Shown here one piece after another: positions 1-6,605 of a stretch of DNA of 10,062 nucleotides. The DNA is from Chloroflexota bacterium (GTDB lineage Bacteria > Chloroflexota > Anaerolineae > Ardenticatenales > Ardenticatenaceae), in contig DOUV01000033.1 of the NCBI GenBank assembly GCA_003520455.1, forward strand, positions 1 to 10,062, given 5' to 3'. The number at the start of each line of letters is the position of its first letter. The stretch's first letter is position 1. The notes beneath the pieces were generated by a model. That model ran no database searches and was not told where the DNA came from. It was given only the letters and a program-made list of their open reading frames with translations. Both the position numbers and the translations under genes were made by a program.

Positions 1-93
1 GCCGTGCGCCCCTACAGCGCGCACTCCAAACGGGCACCCGCGACGTGTACCAATTCGCCAACAGGATCTATCAAGCAAAGGAGGAAACGATGA
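1..93 (+). other. Possible C-terminal tail of an upstream gene, or 5' part of the same gene
   Basis: Reading frame 1 is open from the window edge and ends at a TGA (91-93) that overlaps the ATG at 90-92 in an ATGA arrangement, as in translationally coupled operons. Frame 3, the frame of the next gene, is also open here and has slightly higher third-position GC by my hand count. So this stretch is either the end of a preceding gene or the N-terminal continuation of the 178-aa protein. The window does not decide between them. Confidence 0.3.
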
Positions 94-626
94 GCGTGAT
101 TGAATCGTGGTCCATCAAGCTTGCTCAAGAAGTCGCCCCAGATGAGGTCGACCTGGCCCCCCTCATGGCTGAGGCTTTCAGGACCGGTGGAAAAGCGAGG
201 GAGGAACTCTTTCAATCCTCGGGCGGCACGGTGGGCGCCTTCGCCCCGGGCGACGTGATCTCCGTGATGCCTCCCCTGTACCAATCCATGTTTGCCGTAG
301 CGCCGATTTTCATCGCGGTCCTCTCGTCGGACGCCGTCAAAGGGTGCCTGGATGCTGTCAAGAACGCGCTCACCGTGATCGAGCTGCGAATGAAGGCCGA
401 GAAGCTCGCCCCCGGGCCTGCCGAAACGACGGTGAAGCCAGCGGTTCCGCCCGGCGATGCGTACGCCCCGTTGCGGCGCGTGATCGATACGATGCGCGGC
501 GAATTGCAATCATCCGGCCTGAGTGCCGAGAAGGCCGACGTCATCACCCTCCGCGCGTTGAAAGCACTCCTCGAGGAGCCGCAGGGCGCAACCCAGTTTG
601 TCCAACAGCTTTCAGAGAGCAGGTAG
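90..626 (+). CDS. Uncharacterised 178-aa protein
   Basis: I do not recognise this protein. The chosen ATG (MSVIESW...) is preceded at 5-nt spacing by a near-perfect ribosome binding site, AAAGGAGG. The frame stays open to the left edge, and the upstream residues also look protein-like, so the gene could instead start outside the window. The protein is mainly helical. Residues about 58-80 form a hydrophobic stretch (MPPLYQSMFAVAPIFIAVLS), possibly a membrane-associated helix or a buried core helix. A Pro-rich linker lies at about 107-122. A charged helical C-terminus (about 124-178) contains a run of Ala/Leu-rich helices. There is no signal peptide and no catalytic motif. It is transcribed toward the rhomboid gene. 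Existence of the gene is fairly sure; function unknown. Confidence 0.65.
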   Translation: MSVIESWSIKLAQEVAPDEVDLAPLMAEAFRTGGKAREELFQSSGGTVGAFAPGDVISVMPPLYQSMFAVAPIFIAVLSSDAVKGCLDAVKNALTVIELRMKAEKLAPGPAETTVKPAVPPGDAYAPLRRVIDTMRGELQSSGLSAEKADVITLRALKALLEEPQGATQFVQQLSESR

Positions 627-803
627 CAACGGGAGCAAACAGCCCGGCGGTTGCCTGTCCTGACCGGCCAGGGCCTGTCCCGGCCGAGCCAGGGAAACCG
701 CGGCTGGGGGCCTGCAGCCGGGCGGGCCCCTCCGGGCACGCCAGGGGCGGATTTATTTGCAACGGGGCAAAAAGGAATCGTGGCCTGGCCATCGCAGTCG
801 CGT

Positions 804-831
804 AAAAAAAGCGCCGGAGTATTCCCGGCGC
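804..831 (-). terminator. Intrinsic terminator of the rhomboid gene
   Basis: A 7-bp GC stem (GCGCCGG at 811-817 pairing with CCGGCGC at 825-831) with a 7-nt loop is followed, on the minus strand, by seven T residues (804-810). It lies about 20 bp past the rhomboid stop codon. The T tract is on one side only, so it acts for minus-strand transcription. It does not serve the plus-strand gene ending at 626. Confidence 0.85.
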
Positions 832-852
832 CAGAGGATGAGCGGGGTGTAC

Positions 853-1536
853 TCAGGTCCCTCGGGTCTCGTACCTCACTTGACTGACCCGTCCACGGAA
901 GAGGAATCCGGCGAGCAGGCCAAAGGCAAAGCCACCGACGTGGGCCCAGACGGCCACCCCGCTGGTTTGCGACGTTGGCACGCCCAGACTGGCGATGCCG
1001 TTGAACAACTGCGTGATGGCCCAAATCCCAAGGAAGACCAGGGCGGTGACGCGCGTGACGCCCGCGCGGTAGCCCAGGAACACGAGAACCCTGACCTGTG
1101 AGTTCGGGAACATGACAATGTAGGCCCCCAGCACCGCGGCGATCGCACCGCTCGCACCGACGCTCGGAATATCGCTGCCGAGATTGAAGAGCATGTGTGC
1201 TGCCTCGGCAGCCAACCCGCCCAGGAGGTAGAATCCCAGGTAGAGGACGTGGCCCATAATCGCCTCAACGTTGTCGCCGAAGACCCAGAGAAAGAGCATA
1301 TTGCCGATGAGGTGGAGCCAGCCGCCGTGCAGGAACATCGAGGTCAAGATTGTTCCGAGCCCGACCCCTTGCGTAATGTTGGCTGGCACAAGGCCGTACC
1401 GGAAGATGAAGTCCTGTAGGGCTTGTTGGCTCAGGCTGGCCTCATAGAGGAAAACGAGCGAGTTGATCGCTATCAGTCCCCAGGTCACCCAGGGTGGTCC
1501 GGCGCCGCGAACTTCTTCGTCGCCGATTGGAAACAT
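853..1536 (-). CDS. Rhomboid family intramembrane serine protease
   Basis: This 227-aa polytopic membrane protein cleaves transmembrane segments of other proteins inside the lipid bilayer. The family hallmarks are present in order: the H-x-x-x-N motif HLIGN (H75, N79) in the second helix region, the catalytic serine motif GASG (S129), and the catalytic histidine in AHVGG (H199). Hydrophobic segments lie at about 17-32, 60-90, 94-115, 125-145, 150-175 and 195-213, consistent with the basic six-helix rhomboid fold. There is no extra domain. The ATG is preceded by AAGGAGGGG at good spacing. It is the last gene of a minus-strand run, 193 bp behind a membrane-anchored Ser/Thr kinase, and a strong terminator follows. 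The substrate is unknown; the neighbouring single-pass kinase is one candidate by inference only. Confidence 0.93.
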   Translation of the reverse strand: MFPIGDEEVRGAGPPWVTWGLIAINSLVFLYEASLSQQALQDFIFRYGLVPANITQGVGLGTILTSMFLHGGWLHLIGNMLFLWVFGDNVEAIMGHVLYLGFYLLGGLAAEAAHMLFNLGSDIPSVGASGAIAAVLGAYIVMFPNSQVRVLVFLGYRAGVTRVTALVFLGIWAITQLFNGIASLGVPTSQTSGVAVWAHVGGFAFGLLAGFLFRGRVSQVRYETRGT

Positions 1537-1729
1537 GGTCCCCTCCTTGATTGATAAATGATGAACAATGAAATGGCTGAGCTTCGTGACTGTTCGTCAA
1601 TCATGGATGCTTGACCGGTTCGAATTACAGATTTTCGGTGAAATCGCCTTAGATTCACTGATCAGTGAGGTCTTGATCGAACGCGTCGTTGTTATTCGGC
1701 TTCTCGGGTTCATCATTCGTGCTTGCAAA
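1537..1729. repeat. AT-richer intergenic segment with palindromes
   Basis: This 193-bp gap between the kinase stop and the rhomboid start is visibly richer in A+T than the flanking genes. It is bounded by a 10-bp inverted pair (AATGATGAAC at 1557-1566, GTTCATCATT at 1708-1717). Inside is a perfect 14-bp palindrome TCACTGATCAGTGA (1655-1668) and a smaller dyad GATTT/AAATC around 1631-1645. I see no convincing promoter hexamers and no coding potential on either strand. It could be a small dispersed repeat or a regulatory region for the rhomboid gene. No duplicated target site is visible at its ends. Confidence 0.45.
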
Positions 1730-3535
1730 TCAGGGGAGCAGAATCAAGTTCCCGAATGTTGTTGGTCGGTTCCACTGCATCCCTGGCGAAGTGCTGACAT
1801 GGGTCTGTTCCTCCGCCGTACCCGGCAGGTCGTTGTCGCTCACGTCAAAATCATAACCAAAAACGGCGCCAGGCACCGGATCGACGTCCATGATCTTCCA
1901 GGGAATCCGCGCTTCCATGGTGTAACCGTCGGGTAAGGGCAACGCGCGGATCCGCAGCGCAGCATGGAGAGATTCGTCGCGAATGGGCAGGTAGATCACG
2001 GCTTCGGGACGCAGGTCGTTGAAATTCCCTGGCGAAAAGCCAAACTCCCAATCGTCGCTGTTGCCCTCGGCCTCGTCAAAATCACCTGCCAGGTCGGCAT
2101 CTAGCCAGAATTCGCCCGCATCGCCGCGGTACATCTCCCAGCCGCGTTGCGTCTGCACGTGGCTGTCGTCAGTGACACGCACCGCCAGGTAGAGATATTG
2201 CTCGTCCCAGGCGGCCCAGGCTTCACCGCTGAGGTCGCGCCGGCCATTCCAGCGCTCGACGCCGAAGGTGGGCGTCGTGACCGGCACGCCCGGACCGACC
2301 CACTCAGCCAGGCGCCCATCGAGAACGATGATGCCCGCCGGCACCCGCGGGACAGTGAAATCCCGTCCATTGCCCACCCGCCGCCGAGATGTGATGGTAC
2401 TGGTCGGCGTGGGGATGGTTGCCGGCGGCTCGGCCTCGGCGAGGGGCGGCACGCGTCCCGTTGCCTCCGGCCCGGTCGTCGGGACCCCTGCTCCAGGCAG
2501 CGGTATTGTTGGGCGCACTCCGGGTGGCAGCGCCAGGCCAGTGGCCAGCGCAGCCAGCCCTGCGGCCAAACAAAGCAATATTCCGGCCATCAACAGCGGG
2601 TAAGCCCAGCCCCTTTGGGGCTTCGACCGTGGGGACGGCGGCGGCTCGGAGTCCCCGGGAAGAGGCGGTTCGGGGGGGACCACGGGTTGGGGCGCCGTCG
2701 TGCCGCGCGTCACCTGGAGGTAGCGATCCAGCAAGGCAACCAACTGGCCGGCGTCCGCCGGCCGATCGCCGGGATTTTTAGCCAGGAGATAGTGCGCCAG
2801 GCGCGCAACGCTGTCGGGGACGCCTGGTGCCAGGCGTCGGATGTCGGGCGGCGGCTGTTGGATATGCGCCAGGGCCACAGCTACCGGATCGTCGCCCGCG
2901 AAAGGAAGCTTTCCCGTGAGGATCTCGAAGAACACGACTCCCAACGCGTAAACATCAGTGGCGGCCGTGAGCGGCTCACCGCGCGCCTGTTCAGGCGCCA
3001 GGTAGTGGCTGGTGCCCCAGACGGTCCCGGGCTCCGTCAGCCCCGCGCCGGTCGTTGCCCGGGCCAGACCGAAATCGGTGATCTTTACCCCGCCAGCCCG
3101 CCCCAAGAGCACATTGGCGGGTTTGAGGTCGCGATGGATCAGACCGGCCCGGTGCGCAACGGCCACTCCCTGGGCAATCTCGCGCAGCAGCCGCAGTGCT
3201 CGACCCACCGGGAGCGGGCTCGTTTTGGCCAGATACGCCTTCAGATCCTCGCCGGGCACATACTCCATGACGATGTACGCATCGGCCTGCTGATGAACGA
3301 CCACATCGTAGATCTGGACGATGCGCGCATCGTCCAGGCGCGCCGCTGCGCGCGCCTCGTACTCGAAACGAGCCGCGACGCCGGGGGTCCGTGCGTAGTG
3401 GGGGCGCAGCCGTTTGATGGCCACCAGGCGATCAAGGCGCCGGTCGTGAGCCAGCCAGACCGCCGCCATCCCGCCCTCCCCCAAGAGCCGGATCAGCCGG
3501 TAGCGATTGTCGAGGACTATCCGCGGAGCAGTCAT
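1730..3535 (-). CDS. Membrane-anchored Ser/Thr protein kinase with extracellular CBM9-like domain
   Basis: This is a 601-aa Hanks-type (PknB-like) kinase. Residues about 12-272 form the kinase domain: glycine loop GEGGMAAV (19-26), ATP-binding Lys in VAIK (K41), catalytic loop HRDLKPAN (D136), DFG (154-156), and activation-segment end APE (180-182). All catalytic residues are intact, so it should be active. A Pro-rich juxtamembrane linker (about 280-308) leads to one transmembrane helix (about 312-336), then a Pro/Thr-rich extracellular linker to about 390. The C-terminus (about 399-601) resembles the carbohydrate-binding family 9/DOMON-like fold: the opening motif DGRLAEW, then AAWDEQYLYLAVRVTDD and alternating beta strands. 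The domain order suggests that it senses a ligand outside the cell and phosphorylates cytoplasmic targets. PASTA repeats are absent. The ATG has a modest AGGA site. The ligand is unknown. Confidence 0.93.
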   Translation of the reverse strand: MTAPRIVLDNRYRLIRLLGEGGMAAVWLAHDRRLDRLVAIKRLRPHYARTPGVAARFEYEARAAARLDDARIVQIYDVVVHQQADAYIVMEYVPGEDLKAYLAKTSPLPVGRALRLLREIAQGVAVAHRAGLIHRDLKPANVLLGRAGGVKITDFGLARATTGAGLTEPGTVWGTSHYLAPEQARGEPLTAATDVYALGVVFFEILTGKLPFAGDDPVAVALAHIQQPPPDIRRLAPGVPDSVARLAHYLLAKNPGDRPADAGQLVALLDRYLQVTRGTTAPQPVVPPEPPLPGDSEPPPSPRSKPQRGWAYPLLMAGILLCLAAGLAALATGLALPPGVRPTIPLPGAGVPTTGPEATGRVPPLAEAEPPATIPTPTSTITSRRRVGNGRDFTVPRVPAGIIVLDGRLAEWVGPGVPVTTPTFGVERWNGRRDLSGEAWAAWDEQYLYLAVRVTDDSHVQTQRGWEMYRGDAGEFWLDADLAGDFDEAEGNSDDWEFGFSPGNFNDLRPEAVIYLPIRDESLHAALRIRALPLPDGYTMEARIPWKIMDVDPVPGAVFGYDFDVSDNDLPGTAEEQTHVSTSPGMQWNRPTTFGNLILLP

Positions 3536-3575
3536 GCGGGTTCCTGCGTCGGCCCAGGGTGGGGCGGAGACGCAA

Positions 3576-3601
3576 AGCGCCGTCCGCAGGTGGACGGCGC
3601 T
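3576..3601 (-). terminator. Hairpin between the 195-aa gene and the kinase gene
   Basis: A perfect 10-bp stem (AGCGCCGTCC / GGACGGCGCT) with a 6-nt loop lies 27 bp beyond the stop of the 195-aa gene and 40 bp before the kinase start. On the minus strand only a short T run follows (TTTGCG), so it may be a weak or partial terminator, or an RNA-stabilising hairpin that sets different levels of the two messages. Confidence 0.6.
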
Positions 3602-3627
3602 GGATCAGGGCTGAGCGAACAGGATTC

Positions 3628-4215
3628 TCAGTACGTGTTCACGCGCGGGTACCCGTAGAGCCACCAGAATCGATCTTCCGGGTACTTGCTGGCCTGCGCC
3701 GCCGGCAGGACAAAAGCCCCCGGCTCCCAGTTGGCCCGGAGCCGTTCGTCGAGTTCGTGCACTCGCTGGCGCCCCTCTTGCAAAGCCGGCTGGCCACTGC
3801 CCTCCTCCAACAATGATTCGATCCGCAGCCGCGTGGCGACTTCTTGAGGGTAATCGGCGATGCACTTGTGGTCGCCGTCCCAACAGTTTTGGAGAAACCA
3901 GCGCCAGGAGTCCATGTAGCTCTTCAACTCGCGGCCAAGTTTCTTGTAGTAGAGGTCGCGGTTTCGGTCGCGGGTGCGTTCGAATTCGCGCTCCAGCTCG
4001 GCCAACTCGTCGGCTTGCTCCGGGTCGAGTGGCTCCTCGTGAAGCGCCTCCAGCCGCTGCAAGATGCCACCGATCGTCATTTTGAGCAGACGCTCACCTT
4101 CAGGGGTATGGACCGTGATCGTTTTGAAGAGCCTATCACCTTCCAGGTAGTCCTGGAGGTGGTTCACCATGCTGCTCAGCACAGCCAGATCATAGTCGGC
4201 GGAATGACCATCCAT
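3628..4215 (-). CDS. Uncharacterised 195-aa soluble helical protein
   Basis: I do not recognise the family. The start (MDGHSADYDL...) is chosen for the GAGGGAG motif upstream and because the frame further upstream is low-complexity and unlike protein. There is no signal peptide or membrane segment, so it is probably cytoplasmic. Residues about 50-105 are strongly charged and helical, with an EREFERTRDRNRD-type coiled-coil-like run. Two cysteines (C111, C117) sit in the segment NCWDGDHKC. The C-terminal tail (about 162-195) is rich in aromatics, with F-W-W-L-Y-G-Y near the end. It precedes the Ser/Thr kinase gene on the same strand, separated by a hairpin, and might be co-transcribed by read-through. 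Gene status is likely, from its length and its start signal; function unknown. Confidence 0.75.
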   Translation of the reverse strand: MDGHSADYDLAVLSSMVNHLQDYLEGDRLFKTITVHTPEGERLLKMTIGGILQRLEALHEEPLDPEQADELAELEREFERTRDRNRDLYYKKLGRELKSYMDSWRWFLQNCWDGDHKCIADYPQEVATRLRIESLLEEGSGQPALQEGRQRVHELDERLRANWEPGAFVLPAAQASKYPEDRFWWLYGYPRVNTY

Positions 4216-4643
4216 CTTGAAACTCTCCCTCGTTGCAGTGCCGTCGGGCCAGGATGTGTTCCCCCTTGTGACGAGGTGCCTGTTCCGGATCACCATCGTA
4301 TCAGGGTGGTATGCTACGCCGAACTGCACCGGACAGCAAACCACGCCTCTGCACCCTCTGCCCCGGCCTGGCGCGAACCCTGCAATTGCCTTTCGCCCAC
4401 GGACCTCCTGCCCCCCTGATTCAACAAGGAAAAGGCCGCCGGACATTCGTTCCGGGGCCAGAAGAGGGGGTGGGCGTCGAGTCTTTGATCACGGGCCGGC
4501 ACAGGTGAGTGGGCCGGACACCTTCCAGTCGCCGACGTTGGCGCGGCTTTGCCGGTACCGAAGCCGAAAGGCACAGGTGAGTGGGCCGGACACCTTCCAG
4601 TCGCCGGGTGACCTTCGCAGGGAGCACCTAACCCGACCATCCC
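4216..4643. other. 428-bp intergenic region between rpoN and the 195-aa gene
   Basis: The region holds the two 37-bp direct repeats described separately (4498-4606). The rest has no convincing gene. Open frames crossing it are artefacts of high GC content. A weak extended -10-like element (TGATACGAT on the minus strand, about 4295-4303) lies about 80 bp before the 195-aa gene, without a good -35. No clear intrinsic terminator follows rpoN, and no RNA gene was recognised. Confidence 0.5.
4498..4606. repeat. Two 37-bp direct repeats with 72-bp period
   Basis: Copy one is 4498-4534 and copy two is 4570-4606. They appear identical over 37 bp, begin GGCACAGGTGAGTGGGCC and end CCAGTCGCCG. The 35-bp spacer contains the outer inverted pair CGGCTT/AAGCCG around a CGGTACCG palindrome. 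Each copy has a short internal dyad, AGGTG with CACCT. The array lies just past the rpoN stop. Two copies with no cas gene nearby argue against calling it a CRISPR. A dispersed intergenic repeat or a short tandem duplication is more likely. Confidence 0.85.
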
Positions 4644-6026
4644 TCACCGCAGCGATGATGGCAGAATTCGCATCTGATTGCGATACTTTGCAACTGTCCG
4701 CCGCGCGACCTGATAGCCGTGCTCGGCGAGTTTCTGGACCAGTTGTGCATCGGTCAATGGCTCTGTCTCGTGCGAGATGATCTCGCGCAATGCGTCCTGA
4801 ACGCTCAGGGCCGCCTGGAAGAACTTTGCAAAGAGGATAACCTCGCCGGAAGGTAACATCACGTACTTTTCAGCCGTGGCGCGGCTGATCGTACTCTCAT
4901 GCAGGTCCAGCGCGTCGGCGACTTCGGCCCGGGTCAACGGGCGCAGTTCGCGCCACCCATGACGGAGAAAGTCCTTCTGGCGCTCAACGACGTAGACCGC
5001 CACGCGTTTCATCGTCCGGCGGCGCTCATTGATGTGGCCGAGGAAGACTCGGGCGCGGGACACGTAGCTGGAGACGTGCTCGCGGTCCTCGGGCGAGAGC
5101 ACATTGGCTTTTTTGGGAAGCTCGGTCATCAGGCGCTGGTACAATGGATTGATGCGCAAACCGAAGCGACGCGATTCGATGACCTCCACGTCGAACTCGC
5201 CCGGCTCGTCTTCGCGCTCCCGGATGACAATGTCAGGCACAACGAACGGCGTCTCGTTGACGGCACGCCAGGGCTCAGCCTCAACGAGATCGGGTATCGG
5301 GAATGGACGCAGATGATGACGGATGAAATCGCGGGCCGCGACCACCTCGGCGTATCCGACGCCGAGCTGCGCGGCGATATAGCCGTACTTGCCCTCACCT
5401 AACGCCTGGAAATACTGTTCGACGATCGGGCGGGCCAGCGGATGGGCCTGGCCCAGTTCCTCCCAACGCCGGAGTTGGATATCGAGGCACTCGCGAACGT
5501 CGCGGGCGCCTACACCGAGGGGGCCCATTCGTTGGAGCGCCTCGAGGACCACTTCGACGCGATCGACCTCGATCCCCAACGTGGCGGCAACCTCCTCGAT
5601 GGTGGTGGAAAGAAAGCCCGACTCGTCCAGGCTGCCACAGAGGTAGTCGGCGATAAAATGGTCCTCGCCGGGAAGCGTCATGTGGAGCTCGGTCATGAGC
5701 GATTCTTCCAGCGTCATCTGCGAGGCTGTGAACGTGAGGGGGTCAAAATCGTCATCGTAGTCTCTGATGGGGCCCTCTGGTTCCCAATCCTCGTCGCCAA
5801 GCCCGTCACACCGGGGGCAGATCCCGGCAACCAACGGTTCACCGCAGCGTAAGCAGTGATCGTCCCGATCAAGGAGCTCGAGCGCAGGGTTTTCGGTCAG
5901 TTCCTGTTGGATGGCCTGTTGCAGTTCCTGGGAGGAAAGTGCTAGCAGCTGAGTAAACGTGACGAGCGTCGGCGAGGGCCGTTGCTCCATCTCCTGGGTC
6001 TGGTCCATATCCAGATAGAGATCCAT
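4644..6026 (-). CDS. rpoN: RNA polymerase sigma-54 factor RpoN with inserted zinc ribbon
   Basis: This 460-aa alternative sigma factor directs RNA polymerase to -24/-12 promoters and needs an AAA+ activator to open them. Region I (about 10-50) has the expected Leu/Gln-rich pattern ending in TENPALEL. Next comes a four-cysteine motif, CLRC-x8-CPRC (C58, C61, C70, C73), then an acidic stretch (79-95). The core-binding domain (about 105-290) contains GVGARDVREC (171-180). The DNA-binding part includes the helix-turn-helix around LTRAEVADALDLHESTISR (364-382) and the RpoN box ARRTVAKYR (441-449), nearly canonical. The start is fixed by AAGGAGGG 5 nt or so upstream of ATG, and length is normal for the family. 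The zinc ribbon is the odd part. The matching type of activator is encoded 580 bp away, on the same strand. It is transcribed divergently from the receiver gene. Confidence 0.97.
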   Translation of the reverse strand: MDLYLDMDQTQEMEQRPSPTLVTFTQLLALSSQELQQAIQQELTENPALELLDRDDHCLRCGEPLVAGICPRCDGLGDEDWEPEGPIRDYDDDFDPLTFTASQMTLEESLMTELHMTLPGEDHFIADYLCGSLDESGFLSTTIEEVAATLGIEVDRVEVVLEALQRMGPLGVGARDVRECLDIQLRRWEELGQAHPLARPIVEQYFQALGEGKYGYIAAQLGVGYAEVVAARDFIRHHLRPFPIPDLVEAEPWRAVNETPFVVPDIVIREREDEPGEFDVEVIESRRFGLRINPLYQRLMTELPKKANVLSPEDREHVSSYVSRARVFLGHINERRRTMKRVAVYVVERQKDFLRHGWRELRPLTRAEVADALDLHESTISRATAEKYVMLPSGEVILFAKFFQAALSVQDALREIISHETEPLTDAQLVQKLAEHGYQVARRTVAKYRNQMRILPSSLR

Positions 6027-6085
6027 ATTCCCTCCTTCACAAGGCGAACCGTGATTGCAACTGCCGGCGTCCGGTGGCATAACCA

Positions 6086-6098
6086 TTGCTAATAGCAA
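6086..6098. promoter_or_regulatory. 13-nt palindrome in the rpoN/receiver divergent region
   Basis: TTGCTA-A-TAGCAA (centre 6092) is a perfect inverted repeat in the 108-bp space between rpoN and the receiver gene. It is placed where a regulator could affect both divergent transcripts. No strong -35/-10 pair was found here, only partial matches such as TATTAG on the minus strand overlapping the palindrome. An operator role is an inference. Confidence 0.35.
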
Positions 6099-6134
6099 GT
6101 CTAGTACCCACAGTTTAACCGCGCTGAGAACGTG

Positions 6135-6530
6135 ATGAAAGGAACTCCTGATACTATGGTTGTCGACCTGGCGCGACCCACCCTCCTGGTTGTGGATGAT
6201 GATCCGGCGATTCTGGGGCTCGTCGCCAGCCTTCTTGAGGATCAGTTTGATGTTGCGTGTGCCAGCGATGGCTGGGAAGCCCTCGTGATCGCGGCAGAAG
6301 TTCAACCAGATGTGGTACTACTCGATCTGATGATGCCCGGTATTAACGGCCTCACCCTGACGGAGGAACTGCGTAAACTTCCCCGTGGTCGGGATCTGCC
6401 CGTTTTCGTCATGACGGCCCATCGAGGATTGCAGGCCGAGGCTGAACGGCTGGGGGTCGCCGGGTGCTTTCTCAAGCCGTTCGAGCCGGACGTGCTGATT
6501 ACCGGCCTGGCATCGGCGACCAAGGTGTAG
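6135..6530 (+). CDS. Single-domain response regulator (stand-alone receiver)
   Basis: This is a CheY-like receiver of about 131 aa without an output domain. It accepts a phosphoryl group from a histidine kinase and must act by protein-protein contact. Visible motifs are the acidic pocket VVDDDP (D21-D23), the phosphorylation site LLDLMMPG (D64), the switch Thr in MTAH (T94), and the conserved Lys in FLKPF (K114), with numbering from the ATG at 6135. The start is uncertain: GTG at 6132 and ATG at 6156 are alternatives. The AAAGGA at 6138-6143 lies 12 nt before the latter, which is rather far. It is divergent from rpoN and convergent with the sigma-54 activator. Its kinase is not evident. The adjacent histidine kinase gene is broken. 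Confidence 0.93.
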   Translation: MKGTPDTMVVDLARPTLLVVDDDPAILGLVASLLEDQFDVACASDGWEALVIAAEVQPDVVLLDLMMPGINGLTLTEELRKLPRGRDLPVFVMTAHRGLQAEAERLGVAGCFLKPFEPDVLITGLASATKV

Positions 6531-6537
6531 CAGTTTG

Positions 6538-6589
6538 CCCCAGTCGCCTGGGGCCGACAAAGAACCGCGCTCCCTTTGGAGCGCGGTTC
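6538..6589. terminator. Bidirectional terminator between convergent genes
   Basis: A perfect 12-bp stem (6562-6573 with 6578-6589) closes a CTTT loop in the gap between the receiver stop (6530) and the activator stop (6606). A smaller hairpin CCCCAG-TCGC-CTGGGG (6538-6553) precedes it. T runs are short on both sides (AGTTTG on plus, TTTGTC on minus). Its position and stem strength support termination of both convergent transcripts. Confidence 0.8.
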
Positions 6590-6605
6590 CAGTTTGACCA
6601 CTCTC

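Noticed and set aside
701..720. Terminator for the first gene (CGGCTG/CAGCCG hairpin)
   Set aside because: The stem is only 6 bp and no T tract follows on the plus strand.
2147..3658. 503-codon open frame on the plus strand opposite the kinase
   Set aside because: It is a shadow of the kinase gene in GC-rich DNA. The opposite strand has full kinase motifs, while this frame is Arg/Gly-rich without domains or a ribosome site.
4216..4446. N-terminal extension of the 195-aa protein to an upstream ATG at 4446
   Set aside because: The added residues are low-complexity and there is no good ribosome site. The ATG at 4215 has GAGGGAG upstream.
4498..4606. Mini-CRISPR (repeat-spacer-repeat)
   Set aside because: Only two copies, no degenerate third copy, no leader and no cas genes. 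The spacer itself has an inverted repeat. It is described as a direct repeat instead.
6027..6305. Longer RpoN starting at 6305
   Set aside because: The extension covers the divergent intergenic region and the receiver gene. The start at 6026 has an excellent ribosome site and begins where region I normally begins.
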